Below are positions 49,727 to 58,348 of a stretch of 64,000 nucleotides of DNA, piece by piece. How positions within the stretch are numbered: the stretch's first letter is position 1; each line of letters begins with the position of its first letter. The DNA comes from G965279355 sp965279355. GTDB lineage: Bacteria > Pseudomonadota > Alphaproteobacteria > CACIAM-22H2. The notes beneath the pieces are model-generated. The model had not been told where the DNA came from, did not search any database, and saw only the letters and a list, made by a program, of their open reading frames with translations. Made by a program: the position numbers and the translations under genes. The DNA is taken from positions 4,402,001 to 4,466,000 of the forward strand of contig OZ257155.1 of the NCBI GenBank assembly GCA_965279355.1. Direction: 5' to 3'.

Positions 49727-51041
49727 TCTTGATGTCTTCGGCGCGTTGCCAGGGCGGGGTGCCCGGAGGAAGCTGTTTCTGGGCACGCTCGGCGAAACTG
49801 CGGGCTTCCGCCTTCTTACCACGTCGTGTCGCAAGTTCCGCCTGTGCCAGTTGTGCCAGGCCGATCTGGTCCGAGCGGCCATAGGCGACGGAGAGAAGGC
49901 GCCAGACGTCGCCATTCTCCGGGTCCTGCTGCTTGGCGCGATCGAGATTGACGATGGCGTTCTGGATCATATCGGGCTTGCCGGTCTCGATTTCGGTCTG
50001 CGCCAGTGCGATGCGGATCAGCGGCTCGTTCGGCAAGACCTCAACGGCGCGCTGGTAGAGCGGCAGCGCTTCGTTCACACGGCTCGCCTCCAGCAGCATC
50101 TGCGCCTTGGCTTCAAGGAAGTAACCGTCGTTCGGATGGTCTTTCAGCAGGCCGTCCATCAGCGGCAGTGCGCGGGCGTAGTCGGGGCGGCGCGAATAGG
50201 CGATGGCGCGCGCATAGCGCGCCTCCAGGCTTGGGTCGTTTTCCTTGTAGATCTGCAGCGCCCGGCCAGGCTCGATATAGCCGATCAGCTTGGCGCGCAT
50301 GCGCTTGTGAAGCTCGGTGAAATGCGCGGGCGCCGCCGATTGCGCATGGCGGGAATTGTTCAGCCAGTTGCGCACGAATTCGACGCGCTCGCGGGTGATC
50401 GGATGGGTGCGCGTATAGGGGTCCTGCCGTTCGATCGCCATCAGTTCCTGGTCTTTGATGACATCGAAGAATTCGGCCAAACCCTTCGCCGAGATGCCGG
50501 AGCGGTCCAGGAAGTTCACGGCGGCCTGGTCGGCGGAGGCCTCCATTTCGCGGGTGTAGCGCAGGAAGCCGCGCTCGGCGAATTGCGTGCCGGCCGCCAT
50601 CGCGCCCATGCCGGCACCGCCCTGTCCGCCGGCCATGAGAGCCGCGCCCACCACCATGGCGACGATCGACTCGTACATGGCGTTCTGCATGTTGTCGCGG
50701 ATGCGGGCGAGATGGCCGCCGGAGATATGGCCGGTTTCGTGGGCGATGACGCCGATGACCTGCTCCGGCGTTTCCGCCTTGGTCAGCAGCCCGGTGTTGA
50801 AGAACATGTTGAGGCCATTGGCCACGAACGCGTTCAGGCTCCGGTCATTGACGAGGTGGACACCGATGGCCGCAGGGTCTAAACCGGCAACCGTAAAAAC
50901 CGGCGTCGCGTAGGCGCGGATGGTGCTTTCGACCTCCGCGTCGCGTATAAAGCTGATCCGTTGCTGGCTAGCGGCCGGCGTGACAACAAGGCCGATCACT
51001 GCCAGCGCTCCGGCCATACAGGATAAGATGCGCCAGACCAC
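49701..51041 (-). CDS. M48 family metalloprotease with TPR region (BepA-like)
   Basis: The 446-residue periplasmic protein has a signal peptide, then an M48 peptidase domain with GVIAHETGHISGGHLARI, where HETGH (His101 from this start) is the zinc motif and the distal Glu lies in EMEASADQAAVNFL. From about residue 250 a tetratricopeptide-like helical region follows (YARAIAYSRRPDYARALPLMDGLL onward). This layout matches BepA, which monitors outer-membrane protein assembly. The GTG at 51041 has AGGAGG at ideal spacing and leads directly into the signal peptide; an ATG at 51068 is less likely. Confidence 0.92.
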   Translation of the reverse strand: MVWRILSCMAGALAVIGLVVTPAASQQRISFIRDAEVESTIRAYATPVFTVAGLDPAAIGVHLVNDRSLNAFVANGLNMFFNTGLLTKAETPEQVIGVIAHETGHISGGHLARIRDNMQNAMYESIVAMVVGAALMAGGQGGAGMGAMAAGTQFAERGFLRYTREMEASADQAAVNFLDRSGISAKGLAEFFDVIKDQELMAIERQDPYTRTHPITRERVEFVRNWLNNSRHAQSAAPAHFTELHKRMRAKLIGYIEPGRALQIYKENDPSLEARYARAIAYSRRPDYARALPLMDGLLKDHPNDGYFLEAKAQMLLEASRVNEALPLYQRAVEVLPNEPLIRIALAQTEIETGKPDMIQNAIVNLDRAKQQDPENGDVWRLLSVAYGRSDQIGLAQLAQAELATRRGKKAEARSFAERAQKQLPPGTPPWQRAEDIKNANDKKNN

Positions 51042-51096
51042 GCTGCGGCCTCCTTCTGCTGCCCCCATAAGTAAGCATGCCCTACGCCCCCGTCAA

Positions 51097-52728
51097 TTGC
51101 GGGGGGCCTCGCTGCTGGCCGGGGTGGCGGTACTGACGGCCGGTCTGTTCGGCTGCGGTGACAAGGATGCGGTCGATTCCATCATCATCGCCCGCGGCTT
51201 TGCCGGGGGTGTGGTGGCCGATGAGCCCCGTGCGGCCCGGATTGGCCTCGACATGCTGGCGGCCGGCGGATCGGCTGCCGACGCGGCGGCGGCGGTCTAT
51301 CTGGCGCTTTCGGTGACCCTGCCGTCCAGCGCCAGCCTCGGCGGTGGCGGTGTCTGCCTGGTCTATGACGCCAATCTCAACCGCGCCGAGACGCTCGATT
51401 TTGTGGCGCGCGCGCCGGCCGGGGGCGGACCGATCGCCATCCCGAGTGCCGCGCGCGGCATCTATGCACTGCAGGCCAAATACGGAAAGCTGCGCTGGGA
51501 ACAGGTGGCCGGTTCGGCAGAGAGCCTGGCCCGTTTCGGCTATCCGGTGTCGCGGGCACTGGCCGCCGATCTGCTGGTGGCGCAGCCGCTTCTTCAGGCC
51601 GATCCGGAACTGCGCCGGATCTTCCTGCGACCCGACGGTACGCCATTTGCGGAAGGCCAGACGCTGATCCAGCGCGACCTCGCCGCGGTGCTCGGCGCGA
51701 TGCGTGCGCGCGGCGTCGGCGATTTCTATAACGGCCCTGTCGCGCGCCAGTTCGTCGATGGCGTCCGCGCCCAGAGCGGCCGCATCGAAATCGAGGAAAT
51801 GCGCAACGCGGCCTTTGCGTGGCGACCGGCTGTCTCGGTTCCCTACAACGATCTGCGGGTCCAGTTTCCAGCACCGCCGGCGGTTGCCGGTCTGGTCGAG
51901 GCGCAGATCTGGGGCATGGCGGGACCGCGCTGGAATCGCGCCTCGGTCGATGAGCGCCCGCACCTGCTGGCGCAGGCCAGTCTGCGCGCCTGGTTCGATC
52001 GCACGCGCTGGCTCGCGCAGGATCTGACGACGACCGTTGCGCCGCCGCAAGCGGTCAGCGAAGGGCGCCTCAATTCCCTGATGGCTTCCTATCGCGCCGA
52101 TCAGCGCACGCCGTCGGCCACGCTTCGTCTGCCTTATAACGAGCCGCTGCCCGACAATGCGGCGGCGGCATCCTTCGTCACGATGGACCGCGAGGGCAAT
52201 GCGGTGTCCTGCGCCGTTTCGTCGCATGGCCTGTTCGGCGCCGGTCGGGTTGCGGCAGGCACGGGCATTGTCCTGGCCGCGGCGCCGGATGCCGCGCGCG
52301 GTCCGCAATGGTTGGGACCGATGATCGTTTCGAGCAACGAAGAGGTTCGCCTTTTCACCAATTTCTTTTCGACCACCGCCGGCGGGCCGCAGGTGCTGTT
52401 CGCGGGAGCCGCGACCGGCGGGGCGGCGGCAGCGAGCGCCCTGGTTGGGGTCTCCCTGCGTGCGGTCGCCGAGAAACGCCCGCTTGAAGAAGCAATGGAT
52501 GCGCAGCGGCTGCATTTCGAAGGCGTGCCGCTGGACACGGTCTTTGTCGAAACGGGAGTCCAGGCACGGCCGCCGGGCCTCGCCGAGCGCGGCTATACGA
52601 TCGTTCCGGTGCCGATTCTCGGCCGTGTGAACGCGATTTCCTGCCCGCGTGGCGCCAAGGATGCGCCGGGCAGCTGCCAGTTTCGGGCCGATCGCCGCGG
52701 CTTCGGCTTCGCCACCACCGCGCAATAA
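51097..52728 (+). CDS. Gamma-glutamyltransferase-like lipoprotein, probably non-catalytic
   Basis: About 543 residues. A signal peptide ends in a lipobox-like LFGC. The GGT fold follows: ARGFAGGVVADEPRAARIGLDMLAAGGSAADAAAAVYLALSVT, PSSASLGGGGVCLVYD and the late GTGIVLAAAPDAARG. In active GGTs a TTH motif before the DxxGNAVS segment supplies the self-cleaving nucleophilic Thr. Here the segment reads NAAAASFVTMDREGNAVS, so Ala replaces Thr. Self-processing and transpeptidation look impossible. The start is uncertain: TTG at 51097 gives a neat signal peptide, ATG at 51028 has AGGA upstream but overlaps the divergent M48 gene. Confidence 0.75.
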   Translation: MRGASLLAGVAVLTAGLFGCGDKDAVDSIIIARGFAGGVVADEPRAARIGLDMLAAGGSAADAAAAVYLALSVTLPSSASLGGGGVCLVYDANLNRAETLDFVARAPAGGGPIAIPSAARGIYALQAKYGKLRWEQVAGSAESLARFGYPVSRALAADLLVAQPLLQADPELRRIFLRPDGTPFAEGQTLIQRDLAAVLGAMRARGVGDFYNGPVARQFVDGVRAQSGRIEIEEMRNAAFAWRPAVSVPYNDLRVQFPAPPAVAGLVEAQIWGMAGPRWNRASVDERPHLLAQASLRAWFDRTRWLAQDLTTTVAPPQAVSEGRLNSLMASYRADQRTPSATLRLPYNEPLPDNAAAASFVTMDREGNAVSCAVSSHGLFGAGRVAAGTGIVLAAAPDAARGPQWLGPMIVSSNEEVRLFTNFFSTTAGGPQVLFAGAATGGAAAASALVGVSLRAVAEKRPLEEAMDAQRLHFEGVPLDTVFVETGVQARPPGLAERGYTIVPVPILGRVNAISCPRGAKDAPGSCQFRADRRGFGFATTAQ

Positions 52729-52732
52729 GTTG

Positions 52733-53935
52733 ATGACGCGCCCGGATTCCGGCGGGGCTCCGCGGGCCAGTCTGCAGCCTTCGCGGCGCGGCCGCATTTC
52801 GCCGTTCATCGTCATGGATGTCCTGCAGGCAGCCAATGCCCGCGACGCGCGGGCGCGTACGCCCGACGAGCGCTCGATCCATCTCGAAGTCGGACAGCCC
52901 GCGACATCAGCGCCGAAGTTGGTTCTGGAGGCCGCGCGGCGGGCCCTCGATAGCGAACGGCTCGGCTACACCGAGGCGCTGGGCCTGCCGGCGCTGCGCG
53001 AGCGTATCGCCCGCCACTATCAGGACGCTTATGGCGTGACGGTGGCGGCCGAACGCGTGGTGGTGACGACGGGGTCGTCGGCGGGTTTTCTGCTGGGCTT
53101 TCTCGCGGCCTTCGATATCGGTGATGCGGTCGCGCTGGCCGATCCGGGTTATCCCGCGTATCGCAACATCCTGTCGGGGCTCGATCTCATTCCGGTCGGT
53201 CTGGCGGCCGAGCAGTCCCATCGGTTCCAGCCGACGCCATCCCTGCTGAACGGCGTTGCCGCCGCCGGCGATCTCAAAGGGTTGATCGTCGCCAGTCCCG
53301 CTAATCCGACCGGCAGCATGCTGACGCCGGACGATCTGCGCAATCTCGTCCGGTGGTGCGCCGAGCACGGGGTTCGGCTGGTCTCGGACGAGATCTATCA
53401 CCGGATCATTCACGACGGGCCGCGCGCCGCGACGGCGCTGCAGTTCACCGACGACGCGATCGTGGTGAACAGCTTCTCGAAATACTATTCGATGACCGGC
53501 TGGCGGATCGGCTGGATGGTGGTGCCACCGGATCTCGCGCGGTCGGTCGAGGTGCTGGCGCAGAATTTCTTCGTGGCACCGCCGACCCTGCCGCAATTCG
53601 CGGCGCTGGCTGCCTTCGACGCGCATGAAGAACTCGACGCCAATGTTGCGCGCTATCGCCGCAATCGCGACCTGCTGCTGGCCAAACTGCCGCGCGCCGG
53701 CTTCGAGAATTTCGCATCGCCGGACGGCGCGTTCTACCTCTATGCGGATGTCGCGCATCTGACGAACGACAGCGAAGCATTCTGCCGGCGCATGCTGAAC
53801 GAAGCCGGGGTTGCGGCGACACCCGGTATCGATTTCGATCCGGCGCGCGGCCGTGCCTATGTGCGGTTCTGCTTTGCCGGTACGGAAGCGGAGATGGATG
53901 AAGCGGCGCGCCGGCTAACGGCGTGGCGGCGCTGA
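52733..53935 (+). CDS. Class I/II PLP-dependent aminotransferase
   Basis: The 400-residue enzyme belongs to the aspartate aminotransferase superfamily. Landmarks are IHLEVGQPATSAPKLVLEAA, YTEALGLPALRERIARHY, VVTTGSSAGFLLGFLAAF, ADPGYPAYRNIL, IVASPANPTGSMLTPDDL, VSDEIYHRIIHDG, and VVNSFSKYYSMTGWRIGW with the PLP Lys250. The late VRFCFAGTEAEMDEAARRL carries the substrate-carboxylate Arg. The amino acid specificity is not resolved. It starts four bases after the GGT-like gene, so they are probably co-transcribed. An earlier in-frame start lies within that gene. Confidence 0.92.
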   Translation: MTRPDSGGAPRASLQPSRRGRISPFIVMDVLQAANARDARARTPDERSIHLEVGQPATSAPKLVLEAARRALDSERLGYTEALGLPALRERIARHYQDAYGVTVAAERVVVTTGSSAGFLLGFLAAFDIGDAVALADPGYPAYRNILSGLDLIPVGLAAEQSHRFQPTPSLLNGVAAAGDLKGLIVASPANPTGSMLTPDDLRNLVRWCAEHGVRLVSDEIYHRIIHDGPRAATALQFTDDAIVVNSFSKYYSMTGWRIGWMVVPPDLARSVEVLAQNFFVAPPTLPQFAALAAFDAHEELDANVARYRRNRDLLLAKLPRAGFENFASPDGAFYLYADVAHLTNDSEAFCRRMLNEAGVAATPGIDFDPARGRAYVRFCFAGTEAEMDEAARRLTAWRR

Positions 53936-53936
53936 G

Positions 53937-54806
53937 CTAGGGTTTCTTCGCGTTCTTCGCCGCGGCCTCGGCGGCCTGACGGGCCCGGAGCGGCGCCAGC
54001 GGGTGCGGCTCATCGGGCGCCTTGATCTCCTTCAGCCGTCCGATATTTCCCCGGGTCCGGTGCATGCAGATCATGTTGAACGATGCCATCGTGGCGAAAA
54101 TGTTTTCCGGGTTCCCGAAGAAATTGGTGGGGCTGTAGAGCGGCGGCGTGTGCCACCACAGCCGGTAGCCGAGTTCCTGGATCAGCCCGATCAGGGCAGG
54201 GGAACGCTCGACGCGATCGTTCTCGACATACAGCGTCGGCTTGGACCGCGCGATCGTTTCGCGGCCGCCTTCGATGACGTCCTGCTCCATGCCTTCGGCA
54301 TCGATCTTGATCAGGTGGACGGGAATCCCGACGAAACGATCGTCGAGTTTCGTCATCGCCACGGCCTCCTTGTCCTTGCCGGCCTTCGCTTCGAGCGCGA
54401 CGCCGCCGAAATTGCCGGTGGCGGTGTAATCCATCGGCGACAGGTACAGCGTTTTGTTGTCGGCGCCGATCCCGGCCTGGAACGCGAAGACGTTGGTGAG
54501 TTGATTGAGCGCGATCTGCGATTGCAGCAGGGCGAAGCAGGCGCGCTGCGGTTCGAACGCGAAGACTTTGCCGGCGGGGCCGACGGCTTTCGCCAGGCCG
54601 ACCGTGTGCGAGCCGATATTGGCGCCGACTTCGATGACGGTGTTGCCGGGTTTCAGCAGCCGCTTCAGCCCCTCGGCCTCGCCGCTGTTGTATTCGCCGT
54701 AAAGCTCAAGCGAACGGCCAATGAAGCGGTCGTTGCGATTGACCAGGAACCGGCCGTCGCGGCCGTCGATGACGGCCAGATCCTTGTCGAGAACGAGGGT
54801 TCGCAT
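53937..54806 (-). CDS. FkbM family methyltransferase
   Basis: The 289-residue protein has the FkbM-type SAM-dependent methyltransferase fold. GNTVIEVGANIGSHTVGLAKAVGPAGKVFAFEPQRACFALL is motif I and the strand-2 acidic end; VHLIKIDAEGMEQDVIEGG is the FkbM signature, followed by PTLYVENDR. These enzymes methylate hydroxyls on sugars or secondary metabolites. The N-terminal 55 residues contain DRFIGRSLELYGEYNSGEAEGLKRLL, usual for the family. The ATG at 54806 lacks a strong ribosome-binding site; a TTG at 54839 is an alternative. The tail is Ala-rich. It lies downstream of rne on the same strand. Confidence 0.88.
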   Translation of the reverse strand: MRTLVLDKDLAVIDGRDGRFLVNRNDRFIGRSLELYGEYNSGEAEGLKRLLKPGNTVIEVGANIGSHTVGLAKAVGPAGKVFAFEPQRACFALLQSQIALNQLTNVFAFQAGIGADNKTLYLSPMDYTATGNFGGVALEAKAGKDKEAVAMTKLDDRFVGIPVHLIKIDAEGMEQDVIEGGRETIARSKPTLYVENDRVERSPALIGLIQELGYRLWWHTPPLYSPTNFFGNPENIFATMASFNMICMHRTRGNIGRLKEIKAPDEPHPLAPLRARQAAEAAAKNAKKP

Positions 54807-54868
54807 GTTGCGCCAAATCACCGCCGGTGAGGGCCGCAACTATACCTGAAGCCTGCCGGAAGCGGATC

Positions 54869-54893
54869 GGCGCCGGGACTGGGCCCCGGCGCC
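54869..54893 (-). terminator. GC-rich hairpin between rne and the FkbM gene
   Basis: GGCGCCGGG and CCCGGCGCC form a perfect nine-pair stem with a seven-base loop, ten bases after the rne stop codon. There is no T-run, so it may attenuate or protect the rne 3' end rather than fully terminate. Confidence 0.4.
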
Positions 54894-54902
54894 GTCTCGC
54901 AA

Positions 54903-57899
54903 CTATTCGGTCAGGCGCTTCCACCAGCCCTTGCGCGGCGGACCCTTCGGTTCGTCGGGCTCGGGTTCCGGCTGCGGCGCAGCTTCCTGCCGCGGCGGCG
55001 GCGGCGGGGGCGCCTCCGGCGCTGCCATCATCGGCGCCGGCTGGACAAAGACCGGTTCGGCCACCGGTGGCGGCGCCACAGGCGGCGGCGCGGTGATGTG
55101 GCTGCGATCCTCGGGGAACTGGTCCGTGCGCGCGGCCGGTGCGCCGTCACGCGGGTCCTCGGGGAAGCGCTCGTTGCGCCGGTTCCACGGCCAGTCATGG
55201 GCATCGCCCGGACCTTCGATCCGGGGTGCCGCGAGCGGGGAGTCCGGCGGCAGGTCATGCCCCGGGCCGATCACGACCGGCGGCGCGCTTTGCACCGCTT
55301 CCGGCGCGAAGGCCGGCTCGACGGGCTGTCCGCCCTGATCGAGAGCCGGCGCGCCGTCCTGCGGACCGCCTTCGCCATGACGCCGACGTCCGCCACGACG
55401 ACCGCGACGACGACGACGACGACCCTGCTCGTCGGTGCCCTCGGCGCCTTCGCCTTGCGGGCGGGGGGCTCGCGGCGCGCCATCGGCCTGCCGTCCCTGC
55501 GTTTCATCGCCACCCGGCACCAGCGGCGCCGGCGCATCGGCTTCCATCTCGGCAACGCTCATATCGGGTACGCGGGCCAGCGCGTCGTTCTGCGGCGAGC
55601 CTTCGCCCTGGCCGCCCTGGAACGGCTGATCGCCCCCTCGGCCACCACGACGACGGCGACGACGACGGCCGCGACCACCGGCCTCGCCCCCTTCGCGTTC
55701 ACGCTCACGATCGCGATTGTATTCGCCACCCTGCTGTCCGCCTTCACTGGCGCGCGGCGGCACGATCTCTTCGTCTTCGTGCGCGTCCGCGGTGTCATGG
55801 GGCCGGTAGGGAGTGTCGGAATGATGCTGGATATCCGCGCGGATCGGCGCGGGCGCCATCGGCCGGCCTGACGGCACGCCTTCGCGTGCACCGTCGCGCG
55901 CCCGGCTACGGTCGAGGCGATAGGCGGGCGGGATGAGCGCTTCGTCGGCGGCGACGATGACCTTCATCGCATAACGGGTTTCGATCCGCTGCAGGGCTTC
56001 GCGCTTGTGATTCAACAGATAGAGCGCGACCGCCGACGGGACATGGACAATCGCCTCGGCCGTGCGCATGCGCATGCCTTCTTCCTCCACACCGCGCAGC
56101 ACATGCAGCGCCGTGGATTCCGTCGAGCGCACCCGTCCGGTGCCGCCGCAATGCGGGCAGACCTCGGACGACACTTCGGCAAGGCTGGGCCGCAGCCGCT
56201 GGCGCGAGAGTTCGAGCAGACCGAACGGCGAGATGCGTCCGATCTGGATGCGCGCGCGATCACTGCGCATCGCATCCTTCACACGGCGTTCGACCGCATG
56301 CTGGTTGCGGTGCTCGTCCATGTCGATGAAATCGATGACGATCAGCCCGGCCAGATCGCGCAGGCGAAGCTGACGCGCAATTTCTTCCGCTGCTTCGAGG
56401 TTGGTGCGGTAGGCCGTTTCCTCGATATGCCGCTCGCGGGTTGAACGGCCAGAGTTGACGTCGATTGCAACCAGCGCTTCGGTCTGATTGATGACGATAT
56501 AGCCGCCGGAGCGCAGCCGCACCGTCGGGCTGTGAATGTTGTCGAGCTCGTTCTCGACCTGGAACCGCTGCAGCAGCGGCACCGATGGATCGTTATACAG
56601 GCGCACCCGGTCGATGTGATCGGGCATCAGCATGTTCATGAACGCGCGCGCGGCATCGTAACCCTGTTCGCCCTCGACCAGGATTTCCTCGATATCGCTC
56701 GAGTAGAGATCGCGGATGGCGCGTTTGACGAGATTGCCTTCCTCGTAGACGAGGTTGGGCGCCGTCGAGCGCAGGGTCAGCTCGCGGATCTCATCCCACA
56801 TGCGCATCAGGTATTCGTAGTCGCGCTTGATCTCCGCGTTGGAGCGTTCCATGCCCGCCGTACGGAGGATTACAGCCATGCCTTCGGGCAGCTGCAGCTC
56901 TTCCATGATCTGCTTCAGGCGGCGACGGTCCTGCGCGTTGGTGATGCGGCGGGAAATGCCGCCGCCGCGCGAGGTGTTGGGCATCAGCACACAATAGCGG
57001 CCGGCCAGTGACATATACGTGGTGAGCGCCGCGCCCTTGGTGCCGCGTTCCTCTTTCACCACCTGCACCAGCAGGATCTGCCGGCGCTTGATCACTTCCT
57101 GGATCTTGTAGTGGCGCATGATGCGGTGACGGCGGCGACGTTCCGCGTCGTCGACCTCATCGCCGCCGATCGATTCCACCTGATGCTCCTGCGGAGCAGG
57201 GGGGATGACTTCGATGGACTGGCCGCCTTCGGTATGAAGGCCTTCAGCGGAGGTACCTTCGATCAGTGCAGCCTCGCCGATCAGCGGCTGCGGCAGGTCG
57301 GTCGGCTGATCGCCGGACAATGCCACCGGCAGCGGGTCGGTCCCGTCGGAGGGATGGAGGCTCTCGGTCGGCACCGAGACGATGGCGATATTCTCGGCCG
57401 AAGCGGCGAAGCGTTCGCCGGAGACTGACTCAATTGCCGACTGTTCACCGCTGTGTTCAGAGCCGGCGGGCTCGATATCCGGGCCGTCGTCGGAGCGGCT
57501 CTGCAGCGCGTCCGCCAGGCTTGGCTCGACGGATGCGGACAACGGAGCAGGCGGAGCCGTCTCGCCGTCGCCACCCTGGCCCGAACCACGATGATGATGA
57601 TCGTCATCGTCATCGGCCGCGTGCGCGGCGAGCAGCGCCTGACGGTCGGCGACGGGGATCCGATAATAATCCGGATGGATTTCACTGAAGGCGAGGAAAC
57701 CGTGCCGGTTTCCGCCGTACTCGACGAACGCCGCCTGAAGCGACGGTTCGACCCGCGTTACGCGGGCAAGGTAGATGTTTCCCTTGAGCTGCTTCTTGGT
57801 CGAAGTCTCAAAATCGAATTCTTCTACCCGGTGGCCGTTGACGACAACGATCCGAGTTTCTTCGGGATGCGTTGCGTCGACCAACATGCGCTTGGCCAT
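54903..57899 (-). CDS. rne: Ribonuclease E/G
   Basis: The 998-residue protein is RNase E, the main endoribonuclease of mRNA decay and rRNA processing. It begins MAKRMLVDATHPEETRIVVVNGHRVEEFDFE. The S1 domain is interrupted by an acidic, low-complexity insertion of roughly 180 residues (from DDDDDHHH to DDAERRRRHR), a trait of alphaproteobacterial RNase E. Catalytic segments are ALVAIDVNSGRSTRERHIEETAYRTNLEAAEEIARQLRLRDLAGLIVIDFIDM, and the zinc link CPHCGGTGRVRS. The C-terminal third is disordered with RRRRRR blocks and a Pro-rich end, where degradosome partners and RNA bind. Confidence 0.97.
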   Translation of the reverse strand: MAKRMLVDATHPEETRIVVVNGHRVEEFDFETSTKKQLKGNIYLARVTRVEPSLQAAFVEYGGNRHGFLAFSEIHPDYYRIPVADRQALLAAHAADDDDDHHHRGSGQGGDGETAPPAPLSASVEPSLADALQSRSDDGPDIEPAGSEHSGEQSAIESVSGERFAASAENIAIVSVPTESLHPSDGTDPLPVALSGDQPTDLPQPLIGEAALIEGTSAEGLHTEGGQSIEVIPPAPQEHQVESIGGDEVDDAERRRRHRIMRHYKIQEVIKRRQILLVQVVKEERGTKGAALTTYMSLAGRYCVLMPNTSRGGGISRRITNAQDRRRLKQIMEELQLPEGMAVILRTAGMERSNAEIKRDYEYLMRMWDEIRELTLRSTAPNLVYEEGNLVKRAIRDLYSSDIEEILVEGEQGYDAARAFMNMLMPDHIDRVRLYNDPSVPLLQRFQVENELDNIHSPTVRLRSGGYIVINQTEALVAIDVNSGRSTRERHIEETAYRTNLEAAEEIARQLRLRDLAGLIVIDFIDMDEHRNQHAVERRVKDAMRSDRARIQIGRISPFGLLELSRQRLRPSLAEVSSEVCPHCGGTGRVRSTESTALHVLRGVEEEGMRMRTAEAIVHVPSAVALYLLNHKREALQRIETRYAMKVIVAADEALIPPAYRLDRSRARDGAREGVPSGRPMAPAPIRADIQHHSDTPYRPHDTADAHEDEEIVPPRASEGGQQGGEYNRDREREREGGEAGGRGRRRRRRRGGRGGDQPFQGGQGEGSPQNDALARVPDMSVAEMEADAPAPLVPGGDETQGRQADGAPRAPRPQGEGAEGTDEQGRRRRRRGRRGGRRRHGEGGPQDGAPALDQGGQPVEPAFAPEAVQSAPPVVIGPGHDLPPDSPLAAPRIEGPGDAHDWPWNRRNERFPEDPRDGAPAARTDQFPEDRSHITAPPPVAPPPVAEPVFVQPAPMMAAPEAPPPPPPRQEAAPQPEPEPDEPKGPPRKGWWKRLTE

Positions 57900-58348
57900 A
57901 CTGCTGAATCTCCAAAAAACGGGCCGTGGGCCGTGCGCGCGACGGTCGCGATCCGCAACTGCGGATGCGAGGTGACGCGCGGGCTCTTGGCCGTGAGTGT
58001 GGCCGCCAACGGGCGGTGGGCGCCGGACGCAAAAATCCGTCGCCGCGCTAGCTCACGCCTGCCTGTCCCGAACTCCGGGTATATCTTTGAAAATGAATAC
58101 AAGGCGGGCGTGCCGAAAGCGGCCTTCCAAAGGGATTGGTTCATTGTCCGCGCGCTGCTTCCTCGAAGGGCGCCGAGGCCGCGTCCCTGATCGGGCACGA
58201 CTATCCTGCGGACCGCCAAACGTACCCCCCGACCCCTAGGATAACAATGGGAAATTCGCTCTCAGGTCCGCTCTGACATTAAATTAGTCATTGAAGACCC
58301 TGAATAAACAAGGGATATATAGGGTCGAACTACCGTTCGGACCCCCAC
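57900..58348. other. Divergent upstream region of rne and the amidase gene
   Basis: About 450 bases with no supported gene. The left part is probably a long 5' leader of rne, since RNase E often controls its own mRNA through its leader, but no known element was recognised. A reverse-strand TTATCCTAGG near 58240 could hold the rne -10. The right part has the amidase promoter described separately. Open frames that cross it on both strands overlap rne and lack start signals. Confidence 0.55.
58291..58319 (+). promoter_or_regulatory. Sigma-70-type promoter of the amidase gene
   Basis: TTGAAG (58291-58296) and GATATA (58314-58319) are separated by exactly 17 bases. A start near 58326 would leave a leader of about 23 bases before the ATG at 58349. 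Confidence 0.65.

Noticed and set aside
48926..49915. Longer start (49915) for the lipoprotein gene
   Set aside because: The first 63 residues would overlap the M48 gene and would place the lipoprotein signal in the interior of the protein.
57824..58219. Open frames crossing the rne upstream region
   Set aside because: They overlap the start of rne, have no ribosome-binding site and show no recognisable protein features.
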